A stretch of DNA of 64,000 nt. Origin: Halobacterium sp. CBA1132 (GTDB lineage: Archaea; Halobacteriota; Halobacteria; Halobacteriales; Halobacteriaceae). Under the pieces are notes generated by a model. That model was not told where the DNA came from. It was given only the letters and a program-made list of their open reading frames with translations, and ran no database searches. Location of the stretch: positions 2,523,454-2,587,453 of the forward strand of contig NZ_BCMZ01000001.1 in NCBI RefSeq assembly GCF_001485535.1, in the 5' to 3' direction. The position numbers were made by a program, and so were the translations under genes. Shown piece after piece: positions 7,148 to 16,700 of the stretch. The number at the start of each line of letters is the position of its first letter. Position 1 is the first letter of the stretch.

Positions 7148-8167
7148 TCACAGTAGCGTTGCGTCTTCGGGGCGGAACCCGAGCACTGCGTCTCCCGTCG
7201 GCGGCTCGTCCCGGGTCTTCACGAGCACTTCCCTCCCGTCCCAGTCGCAGTGCGCGCGGTAGGCGTCGCCGAGGAACTCCACGCTCTGTACCCGCACCCC
7301 GAACTGATTCTGTTCGCAGTCGAAGTGGAGGGACTCTGGGCGGACACAGACCGTCGCTCGTCCGTCGAAGCGTTTCCCAACGTCGAGCTCCGTCTCGCCC
7401 ACGCGGACCGAACACCCCTCCGTTTCGACTGGAGGTTTCCCGTCGAAGACGTTGTTGTCGCCGACGAACTCCGCGACGAACCGCGACGCCGGCTCTCGGT
7501 AGACCTCTTCCGGCGTCCCCACTTGCTCGACGCGGCCCGCGTTCAACACGGCGACGCGGTCCGAAATCGCCAGCGCCTCACTCTGGTCGTGCGTGACGTA
7601 GACGGTCGTAATCGACAACTCCGACTGAATCTGTTTGACCTGCACGCGGAGGCGCTCCCGGAGGCGGGCGTCCAGCGCGCTCATCGGCTCGTCCAGCAGG
7701 AGGACGTCCGGCTCCGGCGCGAGCGCGCGAGCCAGCGCCACGCGTTGCTGTTGGCCGCCCGAAAGTTCCCCGGGGTCGCGGTCGCCGAACTCCGCCAAGT
7801 CCACGAGTTCCAGTAGCTCCGCGACGCGCTCGTCGGTCGTCTGCCCCGCGGGCGGGTCGCGGAACCGGAGGCCGTACGCGACGTTCTCCGCGACGGTCAT
7901 GTGCGGGAACAGCGCGTAGCTCTGGAAGACGATGCCGACGTCGCGGTCCTCCGGCGGCGTGCCCGCCACGGAGTCGCCGCCGAAGCGCACGTCGCCGGCG
8001 TCCGGCTGCTCGAAGCCCGCAATCAGGCGCAGCGTCGTCGTCTTCCCGCACCCCGAGGGGCCGACGAGCGTGAAGAACTCGCCGTCCTCGACGGCCAGCG
8101 AGACGTCGTCGACGGCGGTCGTCGCGCCGAACTCGCGGGTCACGCCGTCCAGTTGGAGGCTCGTCAC
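7148..8167 (-). CDS. ABC transporter ATP-binding protein, thiamine/iron/spermidine importer type
   Basis: 339 residues. Walker A GPSGCGKTT is at 36-44, the Q-loop FQSYALFPHM at about 81-90, the signature LSGGQQQR at 135-142, Walker B VLLLDE at 155-160, and a C-terminal TOBE-like region from about 240. The long C-terminal domain is typical of the FbpC/PotA/ThiQ group. Its start overlaps the permease stop by four bases, so the two are coupled. It drives import by the permease and lipoprotein encoded just upstream on the same strand. Confidence 0.9.
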   Translation of the reverse strand: MTSLQLDGVTREFGATTAVDDVSLAVEDGEFFTLVGPSGCGKTTTLRLIAGFEQPDAGDVRFGGDSVAGTPPEDRDVGIVFQSYALFPHMTVAENVAYGLRFRDPPAGQTTDERVAELLELVDLAEFGDRDPGELSGGQQQRVALARALAPEPDVLLLDEPMSALDARLRERLRVQVKQIQSELSITTVYVTHDQSEALAISDRVAVLNAGRVEQVGTPEEVYREPASRFVAEFVGDNNVFDGKPPVETEGCSVRVGETELDVGKRFDGRATVCVRPESLHFDCEQNQFGVRVQSVEFLGDAYRAHCDWDGREVLVKTRDEPPTGDAVLGFRPEDATLL

Positions 8168-10008
8168 GGTCGGTACTTCCCCCCCACGCGGTCGATGACC
8201 ACGAAACTGGCGGCTGTCACCGCGAGCAGAATCGTCCCCATCGCGGCTGCGGGCCCGACGCTCGGGCCCGCGGCGCGGTCGACGAGGTAGCGCTTCAGCG
8301 CCACGGGCATCGTGTACGCGTTCTCGCCCGCGAGCAGCACGGTGGCGTCGAACTCACCGATGCTGAGCGCGAACGCGAACGCCGCGCCCGCGAGCACGCC
8401 CGGCCACACGAGCGGCAGTTCCACGTCGTAGAGCGCCCGCGCTCGGCTCGCGCCCAGCGCCCGCGCGGACTCCACCAGTCGGTCGTCGACGGCCGAGAGC
8501 ATCGGCGTGACGTTCCGCACCACGAACGGGTAGCCCGCGATGGCGTGCGCGGCGACGACGACCGCGCTCCCGACGACGCTGACGCGGTAGCCGAACAGCT
8601 CCACGCCGAACACCAGCGACTGCAGCATCCCGAACCCGACGACGATGCCGGAGACGGCGATGGGCGCCATCAACACCGCGTCGACGACCTTCCGGCCGCG
8701 GCCGCCGCGCGCGGAGAACGCCGCGATGACGACGCCCATCGGGAGCGCGAGCGCGAGCGCGCCGACGCCGAACAGCAGCGAGTTCCGCACCGCGACCGAC
8801 GGCTGGGTGCGACTCCCGGCCTGCCGTTCGAGGAGGAACCGCCACCACTCCAGCGTCGGATTCTCGAGGCCGCCGACGCTCGCCAGCACCATCGACGCCA
8901 GCGGCGCGAGGAACACGAGCGCGACGACGACGCCGTAGACGCCGATGCCGGCGCGCACGAGCGCGCCCCGCACGTCGACGTCCGCGAGCGCGAACAGCCG
9001 CTCCCGGGAGAGCGCGGTCCCCGAACCGCCGGCGGCGCGCTTGGACTCGTAGCGCAGGTAGACGTACGTCAGCGCCAGCGAGACAACCGTCTCCAGCGTC
9101 GCGAGCGCGGCGGCGGACTCCACGTCGAGTTGCTGGACGCGGGCGTACAGCCACACCTCCACGGTCGCCAACTGGAGGCCGCCCAGCCCCAACACGATGG
9201 GAAACGTCATGAACGTGAACACGAACGTCAACACCGCGCTCGCCGCCAGCGCCGGCAGCAGTTGGGGCGCGACGATGTCGCGGAACGCCCGCAGCGGACT
9301 CGCACCCAGCGAGCGCGCCGTCTCGACGGCGCTGGCGTCGACGTTCTCCCAGGCCGACGTGACCATCCGCGTGACCAGCGGCGCGTTGTAGAACGCGTGC
9401 GCCAGCACCACGACTTTCAGCGTGTACAGTAGTTCGACCGTTCCCAGTCCGAGCGCCGTCAGGACGCCGTTGAGCGTGCCCTGCGTGCCGAACGTCGCGA
9501 CGAACCCCACGACGACCATGATGGAGGGGAGCACGAACGGCAGGATGGTCAGCGACTGCAGCGTGCGCCGACCCGGGAACTCGAAGCGCGCGAGCACGTA
9601 CGCCCCCGGCAGGCCGAGCGCGACGCTCGCCACCGTCGACAGGAACGCCTGCCACGCCGTGAACCCGAACAGCCCCTTCCGGACGTCCGGATAGCTCACC
9701 CACGCCTCGGGCAGCAGACCGGACCACTCAGCGTGGACGCGCACGCTCGCCAGCCACGCGAGCACGTCCCCGGGTACCTGCGCCGGGTGGGCGAACAGGC
9801 CGTGCGCGGCGCCCATGTAGAACTCGCTGGCGAGGACGTCCCGAATCGGCGCGGCGGCGTCCCCGAACGCCTCCACGAACACCGTCCACACGGGGTAGTA
9901 GAAGACGACGCCGAGCACGAGCAGCGTGCCGGCACCCACGACTGGCAACACCAGTCTGCTCGCGTCGTCGGCGAGTCGGTCCGTCGCACTGGACAGCCGG
10001 TCGGTCAC
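8164..10008 (-). CDS. ABC transporter permease, fused double-domain (ThiP/FbpB-like)
   Basis: 614 residues with about 12 transmembrane segments and two BPD_transp_1 domains. The two EAA loops are ETARSLGASPLRAF in the first half and ESARALGASRARALYD in the second; they dock the ATPase. Such fused permeases belong to the thiamine (ThiP) and ferric-iron (FbpB) families. Together with the ThiB-like binding protein, thiamine or a phosphorylated form is the best guess. It starts five bases after the binding-protein gene ends and overlaps the ATPase gene. Confidence 0.88.
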   Translation of the reverse strand: MTDRLSSATDRLADDASRLVLPVVGAGTLLVLGVVFYYPVWTVFVEAFGDAAAPIRDVLASEFYMGAAHGLFAHPAQVPGDVLAWLASVRVHAEWSGLLPEAWVSYPDVRKGLFGFTAWQAFLSTVASVALGLPGAYVLARFEFPGRRTLQSLTILPFVLPSIMVVVGFVATFGTQGTLNGVLTALGLGTVELLYTLKVVVLAHAFYNAPLVTRMVTSAWENVDASAVETARSLGASPLRAFRDIVAPQLLPALAASAVLTFVFTFMTFPIVLGLGGLQLATVEVWLYARVQQLDVESAAALATLETVVSLALTYVYLRYESKRAAGGSGTALSRERLFALADVDVRGALVRAGIGVYGVVVALVFLAPLASMVLASVGGLENPTLEWWRFLLERQAGSRTQPSVAVRNSLLFGVGALALALPMGVVIAAFSARGGRGRKVVDAVLMAPIAVSGIVVGFGMLQSLVFGVELFGYRVSVVGSAVVVAAHAIAGYPFVVRNVTPMLSAVDDRLVESARALGASRARALYDVELPLVWPGVLAGAAFAFALSIGEFDATVLLAGENAYTMPVALKRYLVDRAAGPSVGPAAAMGTILLAVTAASFVVIDRVGGKYRP

Positions 10009-10013
10009 GCGCG

Positions 10014-11141
10014 TCAGTTACTCGCGACCAACTGCGCCCACGACTCGGTCCACTCGTCGAGGTTCCCCGCGAGCTCCTCGTACGTGAACGTGACCGGCTC
10101 GGGCGGCTCCTTGGCGTACTCCGCGTACCCCTCGGGCAGCGACGCGGTGGTCGTCGCGGGAATCTGGACGTTCTTCTGGGCGACGTTCGCCTGCGCGTCG
10201 TCGGTGAGCACGAAGTCCACGAACTCGGCGGCGGTCTCGGGCCGGTCGCTGTCCGCGAACCGCCCGACCGTCTCGGGGTTGGCGTACCCTTGGTCGTTCA
10301 GGAAACTGACCTGGTGGTGGGGGAGTTGCTCCTCGCTGTGGTAGTACACCTGGTCGGTGGAGTAGGAGACGACCATCGGGCGCTCGTTCGCGAGGAACGC
10401 GTCGTAGGCGGGCTGCCAGTCGTCGAGCACGCGCACGTTGTTGTCGAGCAGTCCCTCCCAGTAGTCGAGATAGCCATCTGGGCCCTTCTCGTGAATCGTC
10501 CAGAGGAGGAACGCCAGTCCGGGGTCGCTGGACTGGGCGTTCTGCGCGAGCAGCGTCCCCTCGTAGGCGGGTTCGAGGAGCGCGTCGAACGTCTCCGGGT
10601 TGTCGATTTCGGTGCTGTCGTAGACCGGCGTGATGTACCCCGTGTCGTAGGCGACGACGCGGTTCTCCGGGTCGACCTCCAGGCTCTCCTTGACGTCGCC
10701 GTCGTTGTCGAGATCCGCGCGCAGGTCATCGAAGAGGTCGCTGTCCGGGAGTTGCTGGTCGACGCGCACGAGGTCGGGCGTGTTCAGGCCGACGAAGAGG
10801 TCGGCGTCGATGCCCGCGTTCTGGTCTTTGCGCCGGATGTACTCGCTGATGCCGTTGCTCGGCGCGGTGTACTCGATTTCGGTGTCGTGGTCGGCCTCCC
10901 ACTGGTCTTTCAGCCAGCGACCCGCGGTCCCCTCGTCACCGAAGAAGGAGTCGTAGGTCGCGATTGTCAGCGGACCCGTCGGCTCGCTCGTCGTTTCGCT
11001 GGTCGTGCCGCTCGTCGTCCCGCCGGTCGTCGTGCCGCTGGTCGTGTTGTCCTGTTCGCCCTCCTCGACCTGCAGGCAGCCGGCGGTCAGTAGTCCCGCG
11101 ACGCCGGCACCGGCCGTCTTGAGGTAGTCACGCCGTCTCAT
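10014..11141 (-). CDS. Tat-exported lipoprotein, ThiB-like substrate-binding protein
   Basis: 375 residues. The N-terminus MRRRDYLKTAG carries a twin-arginine motif, and the lipobox LTAGC at 18-22 puts the lipid on Cys22. A Thr/Ser/Gly-rich tether at about residues 33-55 follows. The mature part begins TIATYDSFFGDEGTAG and contains DPGLAFLLWTI, features of the thiamine-binding protein group (ThiB/TbpA). It captures the substrate outside the cell and delivers it to the permease. It is the first gene of the three-gene operon. No TPP-riboswitch core is visible upstream. Confidence 0.87.
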   Translation of the reverse strand: MRRRDYLKTAGAGVAGLLTAGCLQVEEGEQDNTTSGTTTGGTTSGTTSETTSEPTGPLTIATYDSFFGDEGTAGRWLKDQWEADHDTEIEYTAPSNGISEYIRRKDQNAGIDADLFVGLNTPDLVRVDQQLPDSDLFDDLRADLDNDGDVKESLEVDPENRVVAYDTGYITPVYDSTEIDNPETFDALLEPAYEGTLLAQNAQSSDPGLAFLLWTIHEKGPDGYLDYWEGLLDNNVRVLDDWQPAYDAFLANERPMVVSYSTDQVYYHSEEQLPHHQVSFLNDQGYANPETVGRFADSDRPETAAEFVDFVLTDDAQANVAQKNVQIPATTTASLPEGYAEYAKEPPEPVTFTYEELAGNLDEWTESWAQLVASN

Positions 11142-11198
11142 TACCCGGTTGTTTCTTGGTGTGGTAGAAAAGGCCGTCGTTTCCCGCGGTTCCGGCGG

Positions 11199-13388
11199 TT
11201 ACTCCCGCAGCGCCAGCGCAGCGGCCGCGACGAGCACGAACAGCCCCGATACGACGCCGAAGCCCGGCGCCTCACCGGGACTCTGCGGCGGCGCGATGTC
11301 CGCACCCGGGTCCGCTGTCGTCGTCGACTCGGACGTCGTGGGCGCCGCCACCTCGGTGCTCGTCGCTGTCTCCGTCGCTCGCTCGGTGGTCGTCACCGTC
11401 CCGGTCGTGGTTTCGGTCGGTTCGGTCGTCTGCTCCGTTGTCGTGGTCGGCTCGGTCGTCGGCTCACTCGTCGTCAAGTCGTCGACGCCACCCGAACCGC
11501 CCGGGTCGTACGGGTCGCTGTCGCCGCTGTCGCCGTTGCCGTCGTCGCTCGTCGTGGTTGTGGAGCCCGTCGTCGCTCCCTCGATGGTCGTCTCGTCCGT
11601 CACCGTCACCGACATCGACGCGGTGTCCCTGTCGCCGGACCCGTCGTCGGCAGTCAGCGTCACCTCGTACGTTCCGTCGCCGGCGTAGGTGTGCGTGACC
11701 GTCTTCCCGGTGGCACTGCTTCCGTCACCGAACGTCCACTCGTAGTCAACGTCCCCGGTCGCGTCGGAGACGGACGACGGCGAGAGCTGTACGCTCTCGT
11801 CTTCCTCGACGGTCTCGGTGTCGTTGAGCGCTACTGAGAGGTCAGCGGTTTCGACGGTGAGCGCGTTCGTGTCCGTCGCGTCCTCGTTGCCCTGTCCGTC
11901 GCTGGCCGTGACCGTCGCGTTCCAGTCGCCCTCGCTGACGTTCTCCCCGACAGTCACGTTCGCGGCGTACTCGTCGCCGTCCTCGTGTGCGAGTTCGACA
12001 GTGCCCGCGTCGAAGCCCGCGAGGTCCGCAGTCACGGTGCCGACGTCGCCCGTGACCGTGGCGTTCACGCGCACCTCGTCACCGGGCGAGACGGTGCCGT
12101 TCCCGTCGGTCACGTCCGTGAGATTCGCGGCTTCCACGTTCGGCACCACGTCGTCGACGCTCGCGGTGTCCTCAGTACCGGGTGACACGCTATCGCCAGC
12201 AGACGACGCGGACTCCAGCGTCGCCGTGTACTCGCCGTCCGTCGACCTGTTGTACGTCGCCGTGTACGCGTACGGGCTCGTGCCCGTCTCCGCGAAGTCC
12301 GAGAGCGTGAGCGTCGTGTTCTCCGGCCCCGACAGCGAGACATCCAGCGACGAGAGGTCGTGGTTCGTCGTGACGTTCACCGTCACGTTCTGCCCGCCGG
12401 TCGCATTCGCCTCGAACTCTTCGACCGACAGCGGGTCGGGGTAGCTGGAGACGCCCGCGACGCCGGCGCTCTTTTCGGCACTGACCGAGTCACCGCTCTC
12501 GTCCCTGATCTTCCTCGTTGTTCCGTTTATGTACGTGTATGCCAGGTCGCTGTTCTGCAGGTGGACAATTTCGAGGTCCCCGTCCCCTGCCCAGTCCACG
12601 CCCGCTATCGGGGTCTTTTTTGTGTTGTTGCTGGAGTCCCGGAACTGGTCGGTCGTTCCGTTGGCGTTCACGACTTCGGGGTATCCGCTGCCGTCGATTG
12701 CGGGCACCCAGTAGGATCCGTCCTGGTAGATATCCACCGGGGCGCCGGCCGCGCCCTTGTCGCCGAAGTTCTGGTACGACACCTCCGTCGCACCGCTGCT
12801 GTTGTAGTAGTGTAGCGTCTTCGAGGTTCCGATGTATACAATCTCGCGTTCGCCATGTCCGTCGAAGTCGACGGCGCCGAGGAGCCCCGATGCCTTCTCG
12901 TCGGAGATCTGTGCCGTACCGGATACGTTCGCGTACCGTAGGTGTTTGCTGTCGGCGTCCGCGTACAGCACTTCCGGGATTCCATCGCCCGTCCAGTCGT
13001 CGACGCCGAGACTGGTTTTCGAATACGGGACGTTATCCGCGAGGTCATGCGTCTCGTTGTTCGCGTCGACCGCTTTGAGATCCCCGTTGCTGGTCACATA
13101 CGGGGCTTCGAGCCGACCGTCGCTGTCCAGGTCAGCCATCGGGCCGACGTGTTCGGCGTCCGCACCGCTGGTCCGGACGCTCGTCCCGTTAGCGAGCATG
13201 AACGTGACGTTGTCGTTGTCGACGTAGACAAACTTGACTACGTTCGATTCCCCCGTCGGGTCGGTAGCCGCCGAGCTTCCCGCCACCGACCCGACGCCAG
13301 CCGCAGTCGCGGCCGCGACGAGTAGTAACGCGACTCCGACGGCCACCACCCGCCGTAGGATCGCGTTGCCGCCCCCACTGTCAGTCAT
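11199..13388 (-). CDS. Secreted PKD-domain protein with PGF-CTERM anchor
   Basis: I chose the ATG at 13388 (MTDSGGGNAILRRV), giving 729 residues; a longer frame has no signal peptide at its start. Residues about 12-35 are a hydrophobic Sec signal. Residues about 50-290 contain repeated D-x-D-x-DG motifs (DLDSDGRLE, DWTGDGIPE, DFDGHGERE, DWAGDGDLE), like FG-GAP/VCBS beta-propeller repeats that bind calcium. Adhesin-like beta domains follow, then a PKD domain (WTFGDGSS). A long Thr-rich stretch leads to PGFGVVSGLFVLVAAAALAL, the PGF-CTERM signal cut by archaeosortase ArtA. GC and codon use are lower at 12500-13100, so the N-terminal part may be acquired. Confidence 0.85.
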   Translation of the reverse strand: MTDSGGGNAILRRVVAVGVALLLVAAATAAGVGSVAGSSAATDPTGESNVVKFVYVDNDNVTFMLANGTSVRTSGADAEHVGPMADLDSDGRLEAPYVTSNGDLKAVDANNETHDLADNVPYSKTSLGVDDWTGDGIPEVLYADADSKHLRYANVSGTAQISDEKASGLLGAVDFDGHGEREIVYIGTSKTLHYYNSSGATEVSYQNFGDKGAAGAPVDIYQDGSYWVPAIDGSGYPEVVNANGTTDQFRDSSNNTKKTPIAGVDWAGDGDLEIVHLQNSDLAYTYINGTTRKIRDESGDSVSAEKSAGVAGVSSYPDPLSVEEFEANATGGQNVTVNVTTNHDLSSLDVSLSGPENTTLTLSDFAETGTSPYAYTATYNRSTDGEYTATLESASSAGDSVSPGTEDTASVDDVVPNVEAANLTDVTDGNGTVSPGDEVRVNATVTGDVGTVTADLAGFDAGTVELAHEDGDEYAANVTVGENVSEGDWNATVTASDGQGNEDATDTNALTVETADLSVALNDTETVEEDESVQLSPSSVSDATGDVDYEWTFGDGSSATGKTVTHTYAGDGTYEVTLTADDGSGDRDTASMSVTVTDETTIEGATTGSTTTTSDDGNGDSGDSDPYDPGGSGGVDDLTTSEPTTEPTTTTEQTTEPTETTTGTVTTTERATETATSTEVAAPTTSESTTTADPGADIAPPQSPGEAPGFGVVSGLFVLVAAAALALRE

Positions 13389-13539
13389 ATTGAATACACG
13401 ACGTTTCTCGCGGAAAGGGATTATTGCCAGATTTCTAGGACTGGGGCCTGAGACGGCCACTAAGACTAAAAGAGGGTGTGGGGTCTGGGCGGGACCGCCG
13501 CGCCGAACGCTTTTGCCAGCGCCCGCGGTAGTTCGTTGT

Positions 13540-14556
13540 GTGCCCCCGTCACGAACCACCACGCTAGCCACCGTCCTCGCCGTGCTCCTCGCCGCCGCCG
13601 CGCTGCTCCTCGGCGCCGTCTTCGGGACGGTGTTCTTCGCGGTCACGGTCGCGTACCTCCTCGTGCCGATTCACCGCCGCGTCCAGCGACTCGGCCTGCC
13701 GCCGTGGTGGTCGAGCGCGACCACTGCCGCGCTCGCGTCGCTGGCGGTCCTCCTCCCAGTCTCCGCCGGTCTCTACGTCCTCACGGACCGCGCCGGCGGC
13801 CTCATGGACGCCCTCGAAGGGCTGCCGGAGGTCGTGACGCTGGCGTTCTACGGCTACGAGTACCCAATCGAAGTTGGCACCGTCACCGACATCGCGCTGT
13901 CGTTCCTCGCGGAGTTCGCGGTCGACGCCGCCGTCGCGCTCCCGGAACTCGCGCTGAAGTTCACGCTGTTCGGGATGGTGGTCTTCGGACTGTTGCTCGC
14001 CCACGAGGACGCCGAGCGCGCGCTCATCGCGACGGTTCCCGGCGCCTACCACGACGTCGTGCGGTCGCTGGCTCGGCGCGCCAGCGCGACGCTGTACGCC
14101 ATCTACGTGCTGCAGGCGGTGACCGCGCTCGCGACGACTGTCGTCGCGCTCCCGGTGTTCCTCGCGCTCGGCGTCCCCTACCCCGTCACGCTCGCCGCGC
14201 TCGCGGGCATCCTCCAGTTCATTCCCATCGTCGGCCCGTCGCTGGTCGTCGGCGCCGTCGCACTCTACTGGGCGAGCATCGGCAACGTGTCCGGCGCAAT
14301 CCTCGTCGTCGTGGTCGCGGGCGTGCTGGTGGCGTGGCTGCCCGACGTCATCGTCCGCCCACGGCTCTCCCGGCGGACCGCCGACCTCCCGGGGAGCCTC
14401 TACTTCGTCGGGTTCACAGGCGGCCTGCTCACCGTCGGCCCCATCGGCATCATCGCGGGGCCGCTGGTCGTCGCGCTCGTCGTCGAGGCCGCGAGCCTGC
14501 TCGCGGACGAGCACCGCGGCACGCAGTCGTCGCTGCTCCCCGAGGAGTGGCCGTGA
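13540..14556 (+). CDS. AI-2E family (PerM-like) membrane transporter
   Basis: A GTG start at 13540 (then PPSRTTTLATVLAV) gives 338 residues, the usual size of the family. A longer frame reaching 13234 would overlap the start of the divergent surface protein and is rejected. There are about eight transmembrane segments. The motif ILQFIPIVGPSLVVGA and the C-terminal GLLTVGPIGIIAGP are family signatures. The family includes proteins proposed to export autoinducer-2 or to act as Na+/H+ antiporters; no specific substrate can be assigned. It ends directly against the convergent sulfurtransferase gene. Confidence 0.82.
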   Translation: MPPSRTTTLATVLAVLLAAAALLLGAVFGTVFFAVTVAYLLVPIHRRVQRLGLPPWWSSATTAALASLAVLLPVSAGLYVLTDRAGGLMDALEGLPEVVTLAFYGYEYPIEVGTVTDIALSFLAEFAVDAAVALPELALKFTLFGMVVFGLLLAHEDAERALIATVPGAYHDVVRSLARRASATLYAIYVLQAVTALATTVVALPVFLALGVPYPVTLAALAGILQFIPIVGPSLVVGAVALYWASIGNVSGAILVVVVAGVLVAWLPDVIVRPRLSRRTADLPGSLYFVGFTGGLLTVGPIGIIAGPLVVALVVEAASLLADEHRGTQSSLLPEEWP

Positions 14557-15384
14557 CTACTCGACTGGGTGGCCGCGCTCGGTCCAGTCCGTGAGGCTCC
14601 CCTCGTAGAACGCGACGTCCGGGAAGCCGAGCCAGCGCAACACGACGAACGTGTGGCTGATGCGGCGCGCAGTGTTGCAGTAGAGGACGACGCGCTCGTC
14701 GGGCGTGACGCCGCGCTCCGCGAGCAGACTCTCGATTTCCCCGCGGGGCTTCAGGCCGCGCGTCTCGTCGTCGACGACTTCCTTCCAGTCGAGGTTCACC
14801 GCGCCCGGGATGTGGCCCTCGGCGTACTCCTCGGGTTCGCGGGTGTCGACGACGACAGCGTCGGGGTCGTCCGTCGCCGCGAGCACGTCGTCGGCGTCCA
14901 CGAACACGCTCTCGTCGGGGTCGCCCGGCTGGTAGTCGGTCGGCGTCACGTCCGGCGCCTCGTCGGTAGTCTCGTGGTCACGCAGCCACGCGCTGTAGTC
15001 ACCGTCGAACAACCGCAGGTCGTCGTGGCCGTAGTACAGCGCAGTGACGAGGAACCGCGCCGCGAACACGCCGTGCGTGTCGTCGTACGCGACGATGGTG
15101 TCCCCGCGTTCGATACCGGCTTCGCTCAACAGCGCCGCCCAGTGGTCGCGCTCGGGCATCATTCCCTCGGGGTCTGCTCGCGGGTCGCTTCGCTCCCCGT
15201 TCGCACGTTCCGCGTCGCGTTGCGACGCGTGCCCATCGGCCCGGAACTCGTCGAAGGGAACGTTGACCGCGTCCGGGAGGTGGCCGATACCGTCGTACTC
15301 CCACGCGTCGCGAACGTCCACGACGGCGACGTCGTCGATGTGTTCGGCGAGCCAGTCCGCGGACGCGACCCATTCCTCGCTCAT
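14557..15384 (-). CDS. Tandem-rhodanese sulfurtransferase with low-complexity insert
   Basis: 275 residues from ATG 15384 (MSEEWVASADWLAEH). There are two rhodanese domains, about 1-140 and 158-275. The active Cys is Cys236 in YCNTARR of the second domain; the first domain has AYDDTHG at the equivalent place, as is usual in thiosulfate sulfurtransferases. Residues about 48-73 (starting RADGHASQRDAERANG) are not rhodanese-like and are encoded by a repeat that also occurs upstream of lipA. The enzyme moves sulfur from thiosulfate or a similar donor. It is divergent from the related gene at 15594. Confidence 0.88.
   Translation of the reverse strand: MSEEWVASADWLAEHIDDVAVVDVRDAWEYDGIGHLPDAVNVPFDEFRADGHASQRDAERANGERSDPRADPEGMMPERDHWAALLSEAGIERGDTIVAYDDTHGVFAARFLVTALYYGHDDLRLFDGDYSAWLRDHETTDEAPDVTPTDYQPGDPDESVFVDADDVLAATDDPDAVVVDTREPEEYAEGHIPGAVNLDWKEVVDDETRGLKPRGEIESLLAERGVTPDERVVLYCNTARRISHTFVVLRWLGFPDVAFYEGSLTDWTERGHPVE
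15178..15229. repeat. Intragenic repeat inserted in the rhodanese gene
   Basis: Positions 15178-15199 are identical over 22 bases to 26885-26906 upstream of lipA (core cgcgggtcgcttcgctcccc). At 15211-15229 a perfect palindrome follows, with arms cgcgtcgc/gcgacgcg and a gtt loop. The block keeps the reading frame and adds about 26 residues. Confidence 0.7.
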
Positions 15385-15593
15385 GACCACAGCGAGGAGT
15401 TCGCGCGCCTTAGCCTCCCTGCTGTCGCCGTCGCTCCTAGATACCAGAACTTCTTGCCGATTGATTGCCGGACTCGCGGCGAGGCACTCGGGTAGTGGCC
15501 ACTCCACCGGAAACAATTGCTGGTAAACTCGATGCCCGGGGGAACCTGCCGGCGTAGCCGGTAGTTATGGGGCCGCGTGTTGTACGAACGTGT

Positions 15594-16448
15594 ATGGCAG
15601 AATACGCCAAAGACGTACTCGTCACTGCGGACTGGGTCGAGGAGCACCTCGACGAGTTCGAGAGTGACGACCCCGAGTATCGACTCGTCGAAGTCGACGT
15701 CGACACGGAGGCGTACGACGACGAACACGCCCCCGGCGCAATCGGCTTCAACTGGGAGACCCAACTGCAGGACCAGACGCAGCGGGACATCCTCGAGCAG
15801 GACGACTTCGAGGACCTCCTCGGTAGCCACGGCATCACCGAGGACTCCACGGTCGTCCTCTACGGCGACAACTCCAACTGGTTCGCCGCCTACGCCTACT
15901 GGCAGTTCAAGTACTACGGCCACGACGACGTGCGCCTGCTTGACGGCGGCCGCGAGTTCTGGGTCGAACACGACTACCCGACCACGGACGAGGCCCCTGA
16001 CTTCTCCGAGCAGACCTACGAAGCCGGCGGCCCGCGCGAGTCCATCCGCGCGTACCGCGACGACGTCGAGAAGGCCATCGACCGCGGCGTTCCGCTCGTC
16101 GACGTTCGCAGTCCCGAGGAGTTCAGCGGCGAAGTCCTCGCGCCGCCAGGACTCCAGGAGACCGCCCAGCGCGGCGGCCACATCCCGGGCGCGAAGAACA
16201 TCTCGTGGGCGGCCGTCACGAACGACGACGGCACCTTCAAGACCAGCGACGAACTCGAAGCGCTCTACGCCGAGGAAGGCATCGACGGCGACGGCACCAC
16301 CGTCGCGTACTGCCGCATCGGCGAGCGCTCGTCGGTCGCGTGGTTCGCGCTCCACGAACTGCTCGGGTACGACGACACCGTCAACTACGACGGGTCGTGG
16401 ACCGAGTGGGGCAACCTCGTCGACGCCCCCATCGAGACGGGCGAGTAA
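15594..16448 (+). CDS. Tandem-rhodanese thiosulfate sulfurtransferase
   Basis: 284 residues from the ATG at 15594 (MAEYAKDVLVTADW). There are two rhodanese domains, about 5-135 and 148-284. The catalytic Cys240 lies in the loop AYCRIGERSS. The first domain lacks the Cys (LYGDNSNW) and is a structural partner. It transfers sulfane sulfur to acceptors such as cyanide, thioredoxin or proteins in sulfur metabolism. It lies head-to-head with a paralogue at 14557-15384 across 209 bases. An oligo-T run follows at 16493. Confidence 0.88.
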   Translation: MAEYAKDVLVTADWVEEHLDEFESDDPEYRLVEVDVDTEAYDDEHAPGAIGFNWETQLQDQTQRDILEQDDFEDLLGSHGITEDSTVVLYGDNSNWFAAYAYWQFKYYGHDDVRLLDGGREFWVEHDYPTTDEAPDFSEQTYEAGGPRESIRAYRDDVEKAIDRGVPLVDVRSPEEFSGEVLAPPGLQETAQRGGHIPGAKNISWAAVTNDDGTFKTSDELEALYAEEGIDGDGTTVAYCRIGERSSVAWFALHELLGYDDTVNYDGSWTEWGNLVDAPIETGE

Positions 16449-16492
16449 GGTCACGAGCGAGACCGAAGGCGAGTAACCCGGACACCACTCAC

Positions 16493-16497
16493 TTTTT
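16493..16497 (+). terminator. Oligo-T terminator after the sulfurtransferase gene
   Basis: Five T residues (acttttt) lie 45 bases after the stop. Archaeal RNA polymerase terminates at such runs without needing a hairpin. The rest of the gap to 16700 is C-rich and shows no gene. Confidence 0.4.
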
Positions 16498-16700
16498 CGC
16501 GACGCCCGCCGCGTAGCCGCTGCACTCCCCGAGAACGGCCACAAGGGGTTTTGCACGTCCTCCGTTAGCACCACTCGGGTGTCCCCTTCCCCCGGGTCCC
16601 CACCCGACTCCCCCTCGTCGGGCCGCACTCCCCCACCGCGGCCCGCATTTCGTTCGCCGCGACGACAGCATACAAGCCACGGGAGCGCCTACGCCGTGGT

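Noticed and set aside
11142..11198. Possible TPP riboswitch before the ThiB-like gene
   Set aside because: The gap is only about 57 bases and lacks the conserved ctgaga and acctga blocks. There is no room for the fold.
13234..13539. Longer N-terminus for the AI-2E family protein
   Set aside because: The extra 102 codons overlap the signal-peptide end of the divergent surface protein and its promoter region. They contain no family similarity; the GTG at 13540 gives the usual length.
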